Shown one piece after another: positions 1-8,704 of a stretch of DNA of 64,000 nt (its first letter is position 1; the number at the start of each line of letters is the position of its first letter). A model generated the notes under the pieces. It did not search any database and was not told the origin of the DNA. It was given only the letters and a program-made list of their open reading frames with translations. Both the position numbers and the translations under genes were made by a program. Source of the DNA: Geothrix sp. Lineage in GTDB: Bacteria; Acidobacteriota; Holophagae; Holophagales; Holophagaceae. Location: positions 141,172-205,171 of the forward strand of contig JAUXSE010000053.1 of assembly GCA_030681515.1 (NCBI GenBank), written 5' to 3'.

Positions 1-1034
1 CCGCCGGGAGTCTCGGCCAGGGTATTGGCGAATTCCAGATGCCCAACCACATCCAGATCACGCCCGATGGTCTCGTCTACGTGGTGGACAGCCGGGCCAA
101 CCTGGTGAAGGTCTACGGCCCCAACGGCCTGCTGGTCCGGCAGTTCGGCGGCTACGGCGCGCTCGCGGGCCAGTTCGACTTTCCCACGGGCCTCACCGTG
201 ACCCCCGCCGGAGAGATCGTCGTGTCCGACCAGGGCAATGAGCGGATCCAGGTCTTCGATCTGGACGGAACCTTCCTCCGCGCCTTCGGAAAAAAGAACA
301 TGATCGGCACCAACAGCACCTTCGGGCGCGTGCAGGGGCTTCAGTCCGATGCCCAGGGCCGCCTCTATCTGGCGGATTCCTTCCGGGGCGTGGTGACGGT
401 GATGACCTCGGCCGGCATCCCCCTCGGGACCATCGGCACCTTCGGATCGGGCCCGGGCCAGCTCACGGGCCCCGCCAGCCTGGTGGTGGATCGCAACAAC
501 CGCCTCTTCGTGGCCACCCCCGGCAACACCCGGGTGGAGGTCTTCGGCCTCGATACCTACACGGATCCCCATATCCTGTTCGCCAGCCTGGTGGTGGAAC
601 CCGGCACGCTCGAACGGAACCGTCCGATTCCCCGGCGCCAGATCCCCGCCTGGCGCGCCCGCCTCAGGGACTCCCAGAGGAACCGGGACGACGATGTCTC
701 CCCTGAGAACAGAGACGATGAGGACGACGCCCCTCCCCGCCGGAATCTGGTGTCGGTGCTGATCAAGCTCCCGGGCGTGTCCCCGGCCTCCATCCTCCAA
801 GGCTCCATCACGGCCAACGGCGTCTCCCCGGCCCATGTGCCCGGCGCCTTCATCGGTGATTTCGACGGCGATGGCCTCTTTGAATTCCGCGCCTGGTTCG
901 ACGAGCCCCGGCTGGTGGCGACCATGCCCGACGGGGAGGCCTTCCTGGTGCTTTCGGGACGGCTGGCCGATGGCCGCGCCTTCGAAAGCATCGCCGAGGT
1001 GAGAGTCATCAACCGGACGGGGGGTGTCCAGTGA
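1..1034 (+). CDS. NHL-repeat beta-propeller protein, 5' end outside window
   Basis: The reading frame is open from base 3, so the start lies upstream of the window. The visible part opens with NHL-type blades (G-x-G-x-F ... I-x-V-x-P-D-G-x-V-Y-V-V-D), at least four by eye over the first ~180 residues. A charged Asp/Arg-rich linker follows, then a C-terminal beta-rich domain containing GDFDGDG, which resembles a calcium-binding loop. NHL propellers are common in exported scaffold proteins beside multiheme cytochromes, and the next gene, overlapping by 4 bp (GTGA), is such a cytochrome. A role as an extracellular or periplasmic partner of that cytochrome is inferred. No signal peptide can be checked because the N-terminus is missing. 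Confidence 0.8.
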   Translation, partial: AGSLGQGIGEFQMPNHIQITPDGLVYVVDSRANLVKVYGPNGLLVRQFGGYGALAGQFDFPTGLTVTPAGEIVVSDQGNERIQVFDLDGTFLRAFGKKNMIGTNSTFGRVQGLQSDAQGRLYLADSFRGVVTVMTSAGIPLGTIGTFGSGPGQLTGPASLVVDRNNRLFVATPGNTRVEVFGLDTYTDPHILFASLVVEPGTLERNRPIPRRQIPAWRARLRDSQRNRDDDVSPENRDDEDDAPPRRNLVSVLIKLPGVSPASILQGSITANGVSPAHVPGAFIGDFDGDGLFEFRAWFDEPRLVATMPDGEAFLVLSGRLADGRAFESIAEVRVINRTGGVQ

Positions 1035-3532
1035 TCCGCTTCCCCGCCACCCTCGCCCTTCTGGTCGCCGCCAGCCTCCCGCTCCTCGCCACGGATCCGC
1101 CCCATACCGGCGGGGCTGGCAACATCCAGTGCGTGAGCTGCCACAAGCTGCACAACGCCCCCGGTGGGGTGCTCACCCTGGTGGCGGGCAACACCAATCT
1201 TTGCATGAGCTGCCACGTCTCGGGGGGCTCCGCCACCAACCAGGCTTTCGTGGCCGCCGACCAGGCCATCCCCGCTGGCCTGGCCGGGGCCACCGCCGGC
1301 GGCACCTCCCACCGCTGGGATTCGGGGCCCCAGGGCCGGATCACCAAGGGCACGCCCAACACCTCCACGGGGGTCATCACGCCGTCGGGCGTCTACACGG
1401 GCGCCTACGCTTCCACCATCGAGATCAAGATCTCCACCGCCGGGGCCACGGGAACCGCCAGGTACGACTGGCGCCAGACCATCAACGGCACCACCACCTT
1501 CGGGATCGCCACCACGGCCGTGGCCACCACCATCACTCCCGCGATCCTGGGCGCCACCGGCGTCTCGCTGGCCTTCTCCGGCACCGGAACCTTCGTCCTG
1601 AACGACATCTTCTACCTCTACATGCGCACGGACCTGAGGAACCCGGTCTCCGCGGCCATGTCCGGCCGCCTGGAGGGCGGGAAGATCATGTGCTCCACCT
1701 GCCACGATCAGCACTTGCAGGCGAATGCGCCCTTCGACCCCACCTCCTCCCAGACCTACACCGCCGGAACCACCAGCAACCGCCACTTCCAGCGGGTGCG
1801 GAACGACGACGGCGCCATGTGCGGCGATTGCCACGCCGCCCGCAACGTGGGCAAGGGGGGGACCTCCCATCCCGTGAACCTGCCCGTGGCGGGGGCCGCC
1901 AACACCAGGACCCCCACCACGGTGCCCCTCACCGTCAGCGGCAACGCGCATTGCCTCAGCTGCCACGATATCCACAAGGCCCCCACCACCACCCTTCCCG
2001 CGGGCATGTTGCTGCGCGTGAGCAACACCACGGCCCTCTGCACGGACTGCCACACCCTCGCCGACACCGCCACGGCCAACACCCACACCAACCCCACCAG
2101 CGGGATCCTGTGGCCCGGGGATGGCTACGGCGGAAGCACCTACCCCGCCATCGTTGACACCACCCTGCGCGGCGCCTGCAAGAACTGCCACACTCCCCAC
2201 GGCTGGCCCGATGCCACCAACCCGGGCGGCAAGTACGCCTTCGCCCTCGGCGCCCGCCAGGACAACCTGTGCCTCTCCTGCCACGACGGAACCCCCGCCA
2301 AGGATGCCCGGACCCAGATCCTCAAGACCGTCCGCCATCCGGTGGCCCGCACCACGGGCGGCCGCCTCGTGGGCTGCGCCGACTGCCACAACCCCCACAT
2401 GGCCCTGCCCGGCGTGCACACCTACGCGACCACCGCCACCCTGGACCGCAACCGCATCCGCACCGCCGCCGGCGCCAACCTCATCGGCTCGCTCAAGGGC
2501 GCCGACGGTGTCCGTTTCAACTTCAGCGTCATGGCCAACTGGGCCGTCCCCGCCACGACGAACTACACCAGGCTCGCGGGCGGATCCCCCGCCGTGCCCA
2601 TCAGCGGCGCCGAGTTCGAGTACCAGGTCTGCTTCAAGTGCCACACCAGCTACGATCCCGTGGCCTCCACCCTGACCACCCCCGCGATCCGGACCGTGGC
2701 CTGGGGCGGCGTCACGAACTACTACAGCACCGGCACCGCCAGGTTCACCAGCGGTAGCGCCGCCGTCACGGGCACCGGCACCACCTGGGTGGCCACCATG
2801 GTGGGGATGTACATCCAGAAGAACCTGGACGCTCCGGCCTACCGCATCACCGCCGCCACGGCCACCAGCATCACCCTGGCCTCGGCCTATGCCGGGGTGA
2901 CGGACGCCGCGGCCGGGGCCTACACCATCACCCGCGAAGAAACCAACCTGGCCCAGGAGTTCAACCCGGGCAATGCCTCGGGGCATCCCGTGGTGACGGG
3001 CCTCAGCAACTACACCAACTCCGCCACCCCGAAGAACCTGACCGCAGGATCGCTGAGGGCCCCCTGGAACGTGAACCCCGGCACCCAGACCATGCTGTGC
3101 TCGGACTGCCACAACACCGACGCGGCGACCCCCGCGGCCCAAGGCCCCCACGGCTCCGCCGCCCAGTTCATGCTGCGGGGCGCCAATGCCGCCAACTGGC
3201 CCGCCGTCACCCTCGCGAGCCGCGCCAACAGCTGGTGCTGGAACTGCCATGGCGCCACCACCAACAATACGCACACCAGGAGCGATCACGCCTCCGCCCT
3301 GTGCTACCACTGCCACATCACGGTGCCCCACGGGGGCAAGGTGGCGCGCCTCATGGCCACCAACACCGCGGGCATGCCCGCCCGCTACGCCTACCAGAAC
3401 AACAAGACGAACGTCTGGATCCGCTCCTTCACGAAGGCTGCCGCCTCCTCCTATACCAAGGGCAACTGCGGTTCCGCCCAGAGCGGCTGCACGACCCACA
3501 GCTTGGCGTCCACCTCCACCAACTCCTGGTAG
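1031..3532 (+). CDS. Exported 13-heme c-type cytochrome with two beta-domain inserts
   Basis: GTG start inside the stop of the preceding gene (GTGA), giving 833 aa with a signal peptide (hydrophobic residues ~4-20). I count 13 CXXCH motifs: CVSCH, CMSCH, CSTCH, CGDCH, CLSCH, CTDCH, CKNCH, CLSCH, CADCH, CFKCH, CSDCH, CWNCH and CYHCH. The protein should therefore bind 13 c-type hemes outside the cytoplasm. Two heme-free stretches, residues ~115-205 and ~555-640, are Thr/Ala/Gly-rich beta domains; the second resembles modules found in phage tail or adhesin proteins. The neighbours downstream are heme-attachment genes (resB, ccsA). A role in extracellular or periplasmic electron transfer is inferred; the electron partners are unknown. 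Confidence 0.92.
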   Translation: MIRFPATLALLVAASLPLLATDPPHTGGAGNIQCVSCHKLHNAPGGVLTLVAGNTNLCMSCHVSGGSATNQAFVAADQAIPAGLAGATAGGTSHRWDSGPQGRITKGTPNTSTGVITPSGVYTGAYASTIEIKISTAGATGTARYDWRQTINGTTTFGIATTAVATTITPAILGATGVSLAFSGTGTFVLNDIFYLYMRTDLRNPVSAAMSGRLEGGKIMCSTCHDQHLQANAPFDPTSSQTYTAGTTSNRHFQRVRNDDGAMCGDCHAARNVGKGGTSHPVNLPVAGAANTRTPTTVPLTVSGNAHCLSCHDIHKAPTTTLPAGMLLRVSNTTALCTDCHTLADTATANTHTNPTSGILWPGDGYGGSTYPAIVDTTLRGACKNCHTPHGWPDATNPGGKYAFALGARQDNLCLSCHDGTPAKDARTQILKTVRHPVARTTGGRLVGCADCHNPHMALPGVHTYATTATLDRNRIRTAAGANLIGSLKGADGVRFNFSVMANWAVPATTNYTRLAGGSPAVPISGAEFEYQVCFKCHTSYDPVASTLTTPAIRTVAWGGVTNYYSTGTARFTSGSAAVTGTGTTWVATMVGMYIQKNLDAPAYRITAATATSITLASAYAGVTDAAAGAYTITREETNLAQEFNPGNASGHPVVTGLSNYTNSATPKNLTAGSLRAPWNVNPGTQTMLCSDCHNTDAATPAAQGPHGSAAQFMLRGANAANWPAVTLASRANSWCWNCHGATTNNTHTRSDHASALCYHCHITVPHGGKVARLMATNTAGMPARYAYQNNKTNVWIRSFTKAAASSYTKGNCGSAQSGCTTHSLASTSTNSW

Positions 3533-3580
3533 CCGCGCGGCATCTGCCGGAGTCCCCCCTCACCCGGTCAATCTGGGGTC

Positions 3581-4861
3581 ATGACTTTGGCTTGGATGCG
3601 CGGCCTGAAACGCTTCTTCCGCTCCCCGGCGACCATCGTCGGGGAGTTGCTGTTCCTCACCCTGGCCATGGTGGTGGGTGCCAGCCTGCCCCAGACCGGT
3701 ACCGCCTCCGCCGCCGATCTGGCCCGCCTCCGCCAGCACGGCCGCTGGATCACCGCGCTGGTGGACACCCTGGGCCTGGACCACATATTCCAGAGCCCCG
3801 CGTTCCTGCTCGCGCTGGCCATGGCCACGATCTCCCTCTGCATCGTGCTGCTGGAGCAGCTCCGCCGCCTCCCCGCCGCCTGGCGGCAGCCGCCCACCGA
3901 GGCCCAATTCAGGGTGGCCCCGTTCCAGGCGGACTTCACCCGACCCGCCCGTGGCACCGCCCCGGCCCCAGAAACCCGAATCCGCACCACGGGCCGCCTG
4001 GGACTGGCCGGATCCCCGCTGTTTCACCTGGGCCTGCTCCTGGTGATCGTCGCCGCCACCCTCCGGGCCCTGTTCGGGGTCGAGGCCGCCGTGGACCTGC
4101 TGGAGCGGGAGACCCTGCCAGCCACCGTGGAGGCCTGGGGGGCCCAATGGCCGGGGCCCCTGGCGAAACCCTTCCGCCTGGACGAACCCCTGACCCTGGA
4201 GGCCGTGCGGATCTCCCGGTACGAATCCGGGGATCTCAAGGAGCTCGGCGTGCGGTTCACCCTTCCGGGTTCGGGATCCCACCACCTGGGCATCAATCAG
4301 GAGTTCCAGACCTCCCGCGGCCGGGTGTACGTGAACTCGGATGTGGGGCCCGCGGCCCTGGTGGAGTGGTCCGATGGCGTGTCGGGCATCCACCGGGAGG
4401 CCCTGCTGCTGGCCCGGGAGGGACCCGGAACCTTCTCGGCCCGGACCAGCGGGGACATGGCGCTCCACGCCCGGATCCACCTGTCCTCATCGGAGGATCG
4501 CCCCTCCTCGATGGAACTCCGCGTGACGGAAGGTCCTCTCCTGCTTTTCGTGGGGCGGCTGGCGCCGGGAGAGACCGCCACGATCCCGGGGGGCCGTACG
4601 GTCCGGCTGGAGGGCCTGCCCTTCTGGGCGCGTCTGCACGGCAACCGGGATCCGGGGCTGTGGCTGGTCTATGCGGGGTTTGCCGTGGGCCTGATCGGCG
4701 CCTCGCTGACCTACGCCGTGATCCGGGTGGACGAACGCGTCCAGATCACTCCCGGGGATGGCCAGGAGCGGGTGCGGATCGCCCTCCGGCCCCACCGCTT
4801 CGCCCCGCTCTTCCGCGATCGCTTCGAGCGCCTGGTACGCGACCATGGTGGACAGCCATGA
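3581..4861 (+). CDS. resB: ResB-like cytochrome c biogenesis protein
   Basis: 426 aa. N-terminal membrane helices at residues ~18-36 and ~68-90, a third near ~148-170, a large extracytoplasmic domain, and a last helix near ~365-385, which is the ResB/Ccs1 layout. In System II cytochrome c maturation ResB works with CcsA/ResC to deliver heme to CXXCH apocytochromes. It lies 48 bp after the 13-heme cytochrome and overlaps the next gene by 4 bp (ATGA), with ccsA two genes downstream. The sequence is divergent, so the call rests on topology and context as much as on motifs. Confidence 0.75.
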   Translation: MTLAWMRGLKRFFRSPATIVGELLFLTLAMVVGASLPQTGTASAADLARLRQHGRWITALVDTLGLDHIFQSPAFLLALAMATISLCIVLLEQLRRLPAAWRQPPTEAQFRVAPFQADFTRPARGTAPAPETRIRTTGRLGLAGSPLFHLGLLLVIVAATLRALFGVEAAVDLLERETLPATVEAWGAQWPGPLAKPFRLDEPLTLEAVRISRYESGDLKELGVRFTLPGSGSHHLGINQEFQTSRGRVYVNSDVGPAALVEWSDGVSGIHREALLLAREGPGTFSARTSGDMALHARIHLSSSEDRPSSMELRVTEGPLLLFVGRLAPGETATIPGGRTVRLEGLPFWARLHGNRDPGLWLVYAGFAVGLIGASLTYAVIRVDERVQITPGDGQERVRIALRPHRFAPLFRDRFERLVRDHGGQP

Positions 4862-5391
4862 GAACGCGCCTCCTGCTCCTGCCCGCCCTGCTCCTCCTGG
4901 GCCTCGCCTGCGGGCGCGTCCCGGAGCGCGAGGCCCGCGCCCTGGTGGAGCGCTACAACCAGGTGGTGAGCGAGGCCTACCGCCGCTGCGATCTCGCGCT
5001 CATTGACAGCGTGGTCGCCGCAGACTGCGTAGCGGGCAGGAACCTGACGGGCCTCATCGGCGTTCGCATGGACATGGGGATCGTCCTGGATTCGCGTCTG
5101 GAGGATCTGCAGATCACCGGCGTCCAGCGCCGGAAAAACGAGCTGGAAGTCCGCACCAGGGAGCGGTGGTCCTACCTGGACCGCCGGTTGGGCACGGGCG
5201 AACAGGTGGGCGAGGCCTCGGTGGACCACTACGAGATGCTGTACCTGTTCAAGCAGGTGAAGGGTGCCTGGATGGTGACGGAAACCAGGTTCTCGGCCCC
5301 TCCCCAGGTGGGGAGACAATCCACGCCCTGGCAGATGGATGCCAAGGAGGCCCACGCCATGATCGCCCCGGCCCGAGGAACGAAACCATGA
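4858..5391 (+). CDS. Small lipoprotein of the cytochrome maturation cluster
   Basis: 177 aa. The N-terminus has a lipobox-type signal (LLGLACGR, lipidated Cys ~19). The mature part is soluble with an NTF2/SnoaL-like feel: a helix with ALVERYNQVV, then strands with Asp and Trp (RERWSYLDRR, DHYEMLYLFK). ATG overlaps the resB stop and its own stop overlaps the ccsA start, so it is translationally coupled to both. That placement suggests a periplasmic accessory to cytochrome maturation, but no specific function can be assigned. Confidence 0.7.
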   Translation: MRTRLLLLPALLLLGLACGRVPEREARALVERYNQVVSEAYRRCDLALIDSVVAADCVAGRNLTGLIGVRMDMGIVLDSRLEDLQITGVQRRKNELEVRTRERWSYLDRRLGTGEQVGEASVDHYEMLYLFKQVKGAWMVTETRFSAPPQVGRQSTPWQMDAKEAHAMIAPARGTKP

Positions 5392-6215
5392 GCCCCTTCC
5401 TGCTGGAAACCATCCTCCACTGGGGGGCGGTGGGCCTCTACATCCTGGCCACCATCCTCTTCGCCCACGCCCTGCTGTGGAATCATGCCCTCCGGGTGCG
5501 CTGGGCCCTGTGGCTCACGGCCCTGGGCCTGCTGCCCCACTCCGCGGCGCTGATCGTCCGATGGGTCGAGGTGGGCCACGGGCCCTACATGCTCAAGTAC
5601 GAGGTGCTGTCCTCCAACGCCTGGATCGCCATCGCCATGCTGCTCCTCGTCCTCTGGCGCCGGCCCGCCTGGGCCGGACTCGCCCTGGTGGCGCTGCCCT
5701 TGTCCATTTTGATGGTGGGCCTGGGCCTGCTGAGCAGTCCCGAGGCCCGCAGTCTGCCGCCCACGCTGCGATCCGTCTGGCTGGTGTTCCATGTCCTGTT
5801 CAACAAGCTGGCGGTGGGGGCCTTCCTGCTGTCCTTCGCCTCCGCGGTGGCGACCCTCCGCAAGCAACGCGGGGCGTCCAGCCGCTTTCTCGACCGCCTC
5901 CCCGCCGTGGATGTGCTGGACGCCTACACGCTGCGCTACGTCGGCTTCGGCTTCGTGTTCTGGTCCACCACCATCGTCATGGGGGCGATCTGGGCGAACC
6001 AGTCCTGGGGGCGATACTGGGGCTGGGATCCCATCGAGACCTGGTCCCTGGTGACCTGGCTGGCCTACGGCTCCCTGCTCCATCTCCGGCGGTTCTACCG
6101 TCTCGGCCCGAAGGCCACGGCCTGGATCACGGTGGCTTGCTTCGCGCTGTCGGTCCTGACGGTGTTCATCCTGCCTTTCCTGATTCCTTCCATGCACGCC
6201 GCGTACTTCCAGTGA
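5388..6215 (+). CDS. ccsA: CcsA/ResC-type heme export and ligation protein
   Basis: 275 aa with about eight membrane helices. The tryptophan-rich WWD signature near residues ~205-225 (ANQSWGRYWGWDPIETW) is the hallmark of CcsA/CcmC/CcmF proteins that hold heme on the outer face of the membrane. Histidines in HSAAL, FHVLF and LLHLR are candidate axial ligands. With ResB it forms the System II cytochrome c synthase and likely matures the 13-heme cytochrome upstream. Start ATG overlaps the stop of the lipoprotein gene. Confidence 0.9.
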   Translation: MSPFLLETILHWGAVGLYILATILFAHALLWNHALRVRWALWLTALGLLPHSAALIVRWVEVGHGPYMLKYEVLSSNAWIAIAMLLLVLWRRPAWAGLALVALPLSILMVGLGLLSSPEARSLPPTLRSVWLVFHVLFNKLAVGAFLLSFASAVATLRKQRGASSRFLDRLPAVDVLDAYTLRYVGFGFVFWSTTIVMGAIWANQSWGRYWGWDPIETWSLVTWLAYGSLLHLRRFYRLGPKATAWITVACFALSVLTVFILPFLIPSMHAAYFQ

Positions 6216-6269
6216 GTTGTGATCCACGACGGGGAATCGGGGCCTAGAATCCTGGATAGCGGAGTTTCC

Positions 6270-7787
6270 TTGTCCCGACACACGCCTGAGATCCTGCTGG
6301 TCACCCCGCCCTACCACGCGGGAGTGGTGGAATCCGCCGGTTCCTGGCTGCCCTGCGGCCTGGTCTACATCGGCGGCGCCCTGAAGCAGGCCGGCTACGG
6401 CGTGGCGCTCTACGACGCCATGACCCGGTTCCACACCCTGGATGAGGTCCAGCGGACCTTCCGCGACCAGCGCCCCGATGTGGTGATGGTGTCCTGCATC
6501 ACGGCCACCGTGGTGGACGGCATCGAGGTCTGCCGCGTCGCCAAGGAGGAGAACCCTGGAATCCTGACCGTTCTCGGCGGCTCCCACCCGACGTTCATGT
6601 ACGAGGAGATCCTCCGCGAACATCCCGAGGTGGACCTAATCATCCTCGACGAGGGTGAAGAGACTTCCGTGAAGCTCATGGATGCCTGGTCCGCGGGCGG
6701 CGACCTCAGCCGAGTGGCCGGCATCGTCTACCGCGAGGCGGGCCTGGTGGTGAAGACCCCGCGCCGCCCCTTCATCACGAACCTCGATCGGCTGGAACCT
6801 GCCTGGGATCTGGTGCCCTGGAAGGAATACTCCTACCGGCCCAAGCCCGGATCCACCCTGGCAGTGGTGTCGTCGTCCCGCGGATGCAAAGAGCACTGCT
6901 CCTTCTGCTCCCAGCGCCTCTTCTGGAACGAATCCTGGCGCGCCGTCTCCGCCGGCCGCTTCGTGAACCAGCTCGAACGGATGCGCCGCGACCATGGCGT
7001 GGACGTGGTGATGCTGGCGGACGAGATCCCCTCCCTGGATGCCGTGCGCTGGGAGAAGATCCTCGATCTGCTCATCGAGCGCGACCTCGGCACGGCGATC
7101 CTGCTGGAAACCCGCGTGGACGACATCCTGCGGGACGAAAAGCTGATGCCGAAGTACCGCCGCGCCGGCATCGAGCACATCTACGTGGGCGTGGAAGCCA
7201 CCAGCCAGAAGGCCCTCGACCTCTTCAAGAAGGATCTGAAGGTCGAGGATGGCAAGCGCGCCATTGACCTCATGGCCGCCCACGACATCGTTTCCGAGAC
7301 CTCCTTCGTCATGGGCATGCCCCACGAAACCAAGGAGGACATGGCCCTCACCATCGAGCTGGCGAAGTACTACAACCCGGACATGGCCTTCTTCCTGGCC
7401 ATCACGCCCTGGCCCTACGCCGATCTCTACAAGGACGTGAAGGACCACATCGCCACCACGGACTACCGGAAATACAACCTGGTGGAACCGATCATCAAGC
7501 CCGAGACCATGACCATTGACGAAGTGCGCCAGCAGCTCTTCAACGGGTTCCGCGACTTCTACATGAACAAGATGAAGAACCTGCACACCATGCCCGCGTG
7601 GAAACAGGACTTCATGAAGACCCTCATGCACCTCTTCATGACCCACTCCTACCTGCGCGATCAGATGGGCGCCCTCATGGACCAGATGCCCGGCCACGCC
7701 CAAGGCGCCCCTGGGTCCCGTCCGCACCCTGTGGCCCCCCAGCCCGACTGGCACCCCCACGGCAACCCGGGTGCTGTATCCAAGTAA
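6270..7787 (+). CDS. B12-binding radical SAM protein
   Basis: I prefer a TTG start at 6270, which has GGAG five bases upstream (6261-6264) and begins just before the B12 fold; an in-frame GTG at 6219 is possible. 505 aa. Residues ~1-140 form a cobalamin-binding Rossmann domain (PEILLVTPPY ... VLGGSHPTF ... LDEGEE). A radical SAM barrel follows with the iron-sulfur motif GCKEHCSFC, cysteines at ~206, 210 and 213. The C-terminal part resembles BchE/HpnJ-type enzymes (FFLAITPWPYADLY), which modify tetrapyrroles or lipids at unactivated carbons. Substrate unknown. It sits 54 bp after ccsA and 12 bp before the OB-fold gene. Confidence 0.85.
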   Translation: MSRHTPEILLVTPPYHAGVVESAGSWLPCGLVYIGGALKQAGYGVALYDAMTRFHTLDEVQRTFRDQRPDVVMVSCITATVVDGIEVCRVAKEENPGILTVLGGSHPTFMYEEILREHPEVDLIILDEGEETSVKLMDAWSAGGDLSRVAGIVYREAGLVVKTPRRPFITNLDRLEPAWDLVPWKEYSYRPKPGSTLAVVSSSRGCKEHCSFCSQRLFWNESWRAVSAGRFVNQLERMRRDHGVDVVMLADEIPSLDAVRWEKILDLLIERDLGTAILLETRVDDILRDEKLMPKYRRAGIEHIYVGVEATSQKALDLFKKDLKVEDGKRAIDLMAAHDIVSETSFVMGMPHETKEDMALTIELAKYYNPDMAFFLAITPWPYADLYKDVKDHIATTDYRKYNLVEPIIKPETMTIDEVRQQLFNGFRDFYMNKMKNLHTMPAWKQDFMKTLMHLFMTHSYLRDQMGALMDQMPGHAQGAPGSRPHPVAPQPDWHPHGNPGAVSK

Positions 7788-7799
7788 AGGAGTTCCCGC

Positions 7800-8633
7800 A
7801 TGCACGGTGCCCTCTTCCTTCTCCTCGCCGCTCCGGCCATGGCAGGCTACGGCTCGAACCCGTCGAAAACCCCGGCTCCGATGATCGCCGCTCCATCCCA
7901 GGCCCCGGTCGCCGCTCCCAGGCTGGCCCCGGGGTCCCAGATGCCCAAGGATGCCTCCCATGCTGGCGTGCCGGCCGCCCAGGTCAAGGCCCAGCCAGCC
8001 CCCGCCATGGGTGAACCGTTGACCGGCGAGGTGCTGGAGCGCCTCGACGCCCCGCCCTACTGCTACCTTCGCCTGAAGACCGCCAAGGGCGAGGTGTGGG
8101 CCGCCATCCCCGAGGCCAAGGCCGAGAAGGGCGCCGAGGTCACCGTGGCGAACGCCATGCTCATGACGGATTTCCCATCCAAGACCCTGAACCGGACCTT
8201 CGCCGAAGTGTACTTCGGCACCCTGGCCACCGCGGATACCGCATCCCCGGCCGCGGGAAACAACCCCCATGCCCAGGCTGGCCAGACCGCCACGGCGGCG
8301 AAGGTTGGCAAGATCGGGAAGGCCTCCGGCGCGGATGCCCGCACCGTGTCCCAGGTCTGGGCACAGAAGGACGGTCTGAAGGAAAAGAGCGTCACGGTGC
8401 GCGGGAAGGTCGTGAAGTACAGCACTGGCGTCCTGGGCAAGAACTGGATGCACCTTCAGGACGGCAGCGGCAACCGGACGAAGGGTACCAACGACATCAC
8501 CGTCACCACCCAGGACGAGGTGGCCATGGGCGATACCGTGACCATCCGGGGCGTGGTCCGCGTCAACAAGGACTTCGGCGCCGGCTACAGCTACGCCGTG
8601 ATCATCGAGGACGCGAAAGTGGTCAAGAAGTAG
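7800..8633 (+). CDS. Exported protein with two OB-fold-like domains (NrfJ-like)
   Basis: 277 aa with a strong ribosome site (AAAGGAG, 7785-7791) and a signal peptide ending near APAMA. A Pro/Ala-rich linker precedes a domain at residues ~75-145 (GEVLERLDAPPYCYLRLKT ... SKTLNRTFAEVYF), the pattern of NrfJ-related proteins seen near cytochromes. A second OB-type domain lies at ~175-277 (VTVRGKVVKYSTGVLGKNW ... VTIRGVVRV). OB folds here probably bind a ligand or protein in the periplasm. It is the last gene of the cluster. The NrfJ resemblance is from memory of the family and is moderately certain. Confidence 0.7.
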   Translation: MHGALFLLLAAPAMAGYGSNPSKTPAPMIAAPSQAPVAAPRLAPGSQMPKDASHAGVPAAQVKAQPAPAMGEPLTGEVLERLDAPPYCYLRLKTAKGEVWAAIPEAKAEKGAEVTVANAMLMTDFPSKTLNRTFAEVYFGTLATADTASPAAGNNPHAQAGQTATAAKVGKIGKASGADARTVSQVWAQKDGLKEKSVTVRGKVVKYSTGVLGKNWMHLQDGSGNRTKGTNDITVTTQDEVAMGDTVTIRGVVRVNKDFGAGYSYAVIIEDAKVVKK

Positions 8634-8704
8634 GGCAGGCCCCCCCCCGAATACATGCGGGCGACCGCAGCCGCCTCTCCCGTCTGTGGTGGCATCAGCG
8701 TTAC

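Noticed and set aside
557..3499. Very long minus-strand open frame (980 codons) opposite the multiheme cytochrome
   Set aside because: Composition is Gly/Val/Ala/His of the kind produced by reading GC-rich coding DNA backwards. The plus strand has 13 heme motifs, a signal peptide and gene coupling.
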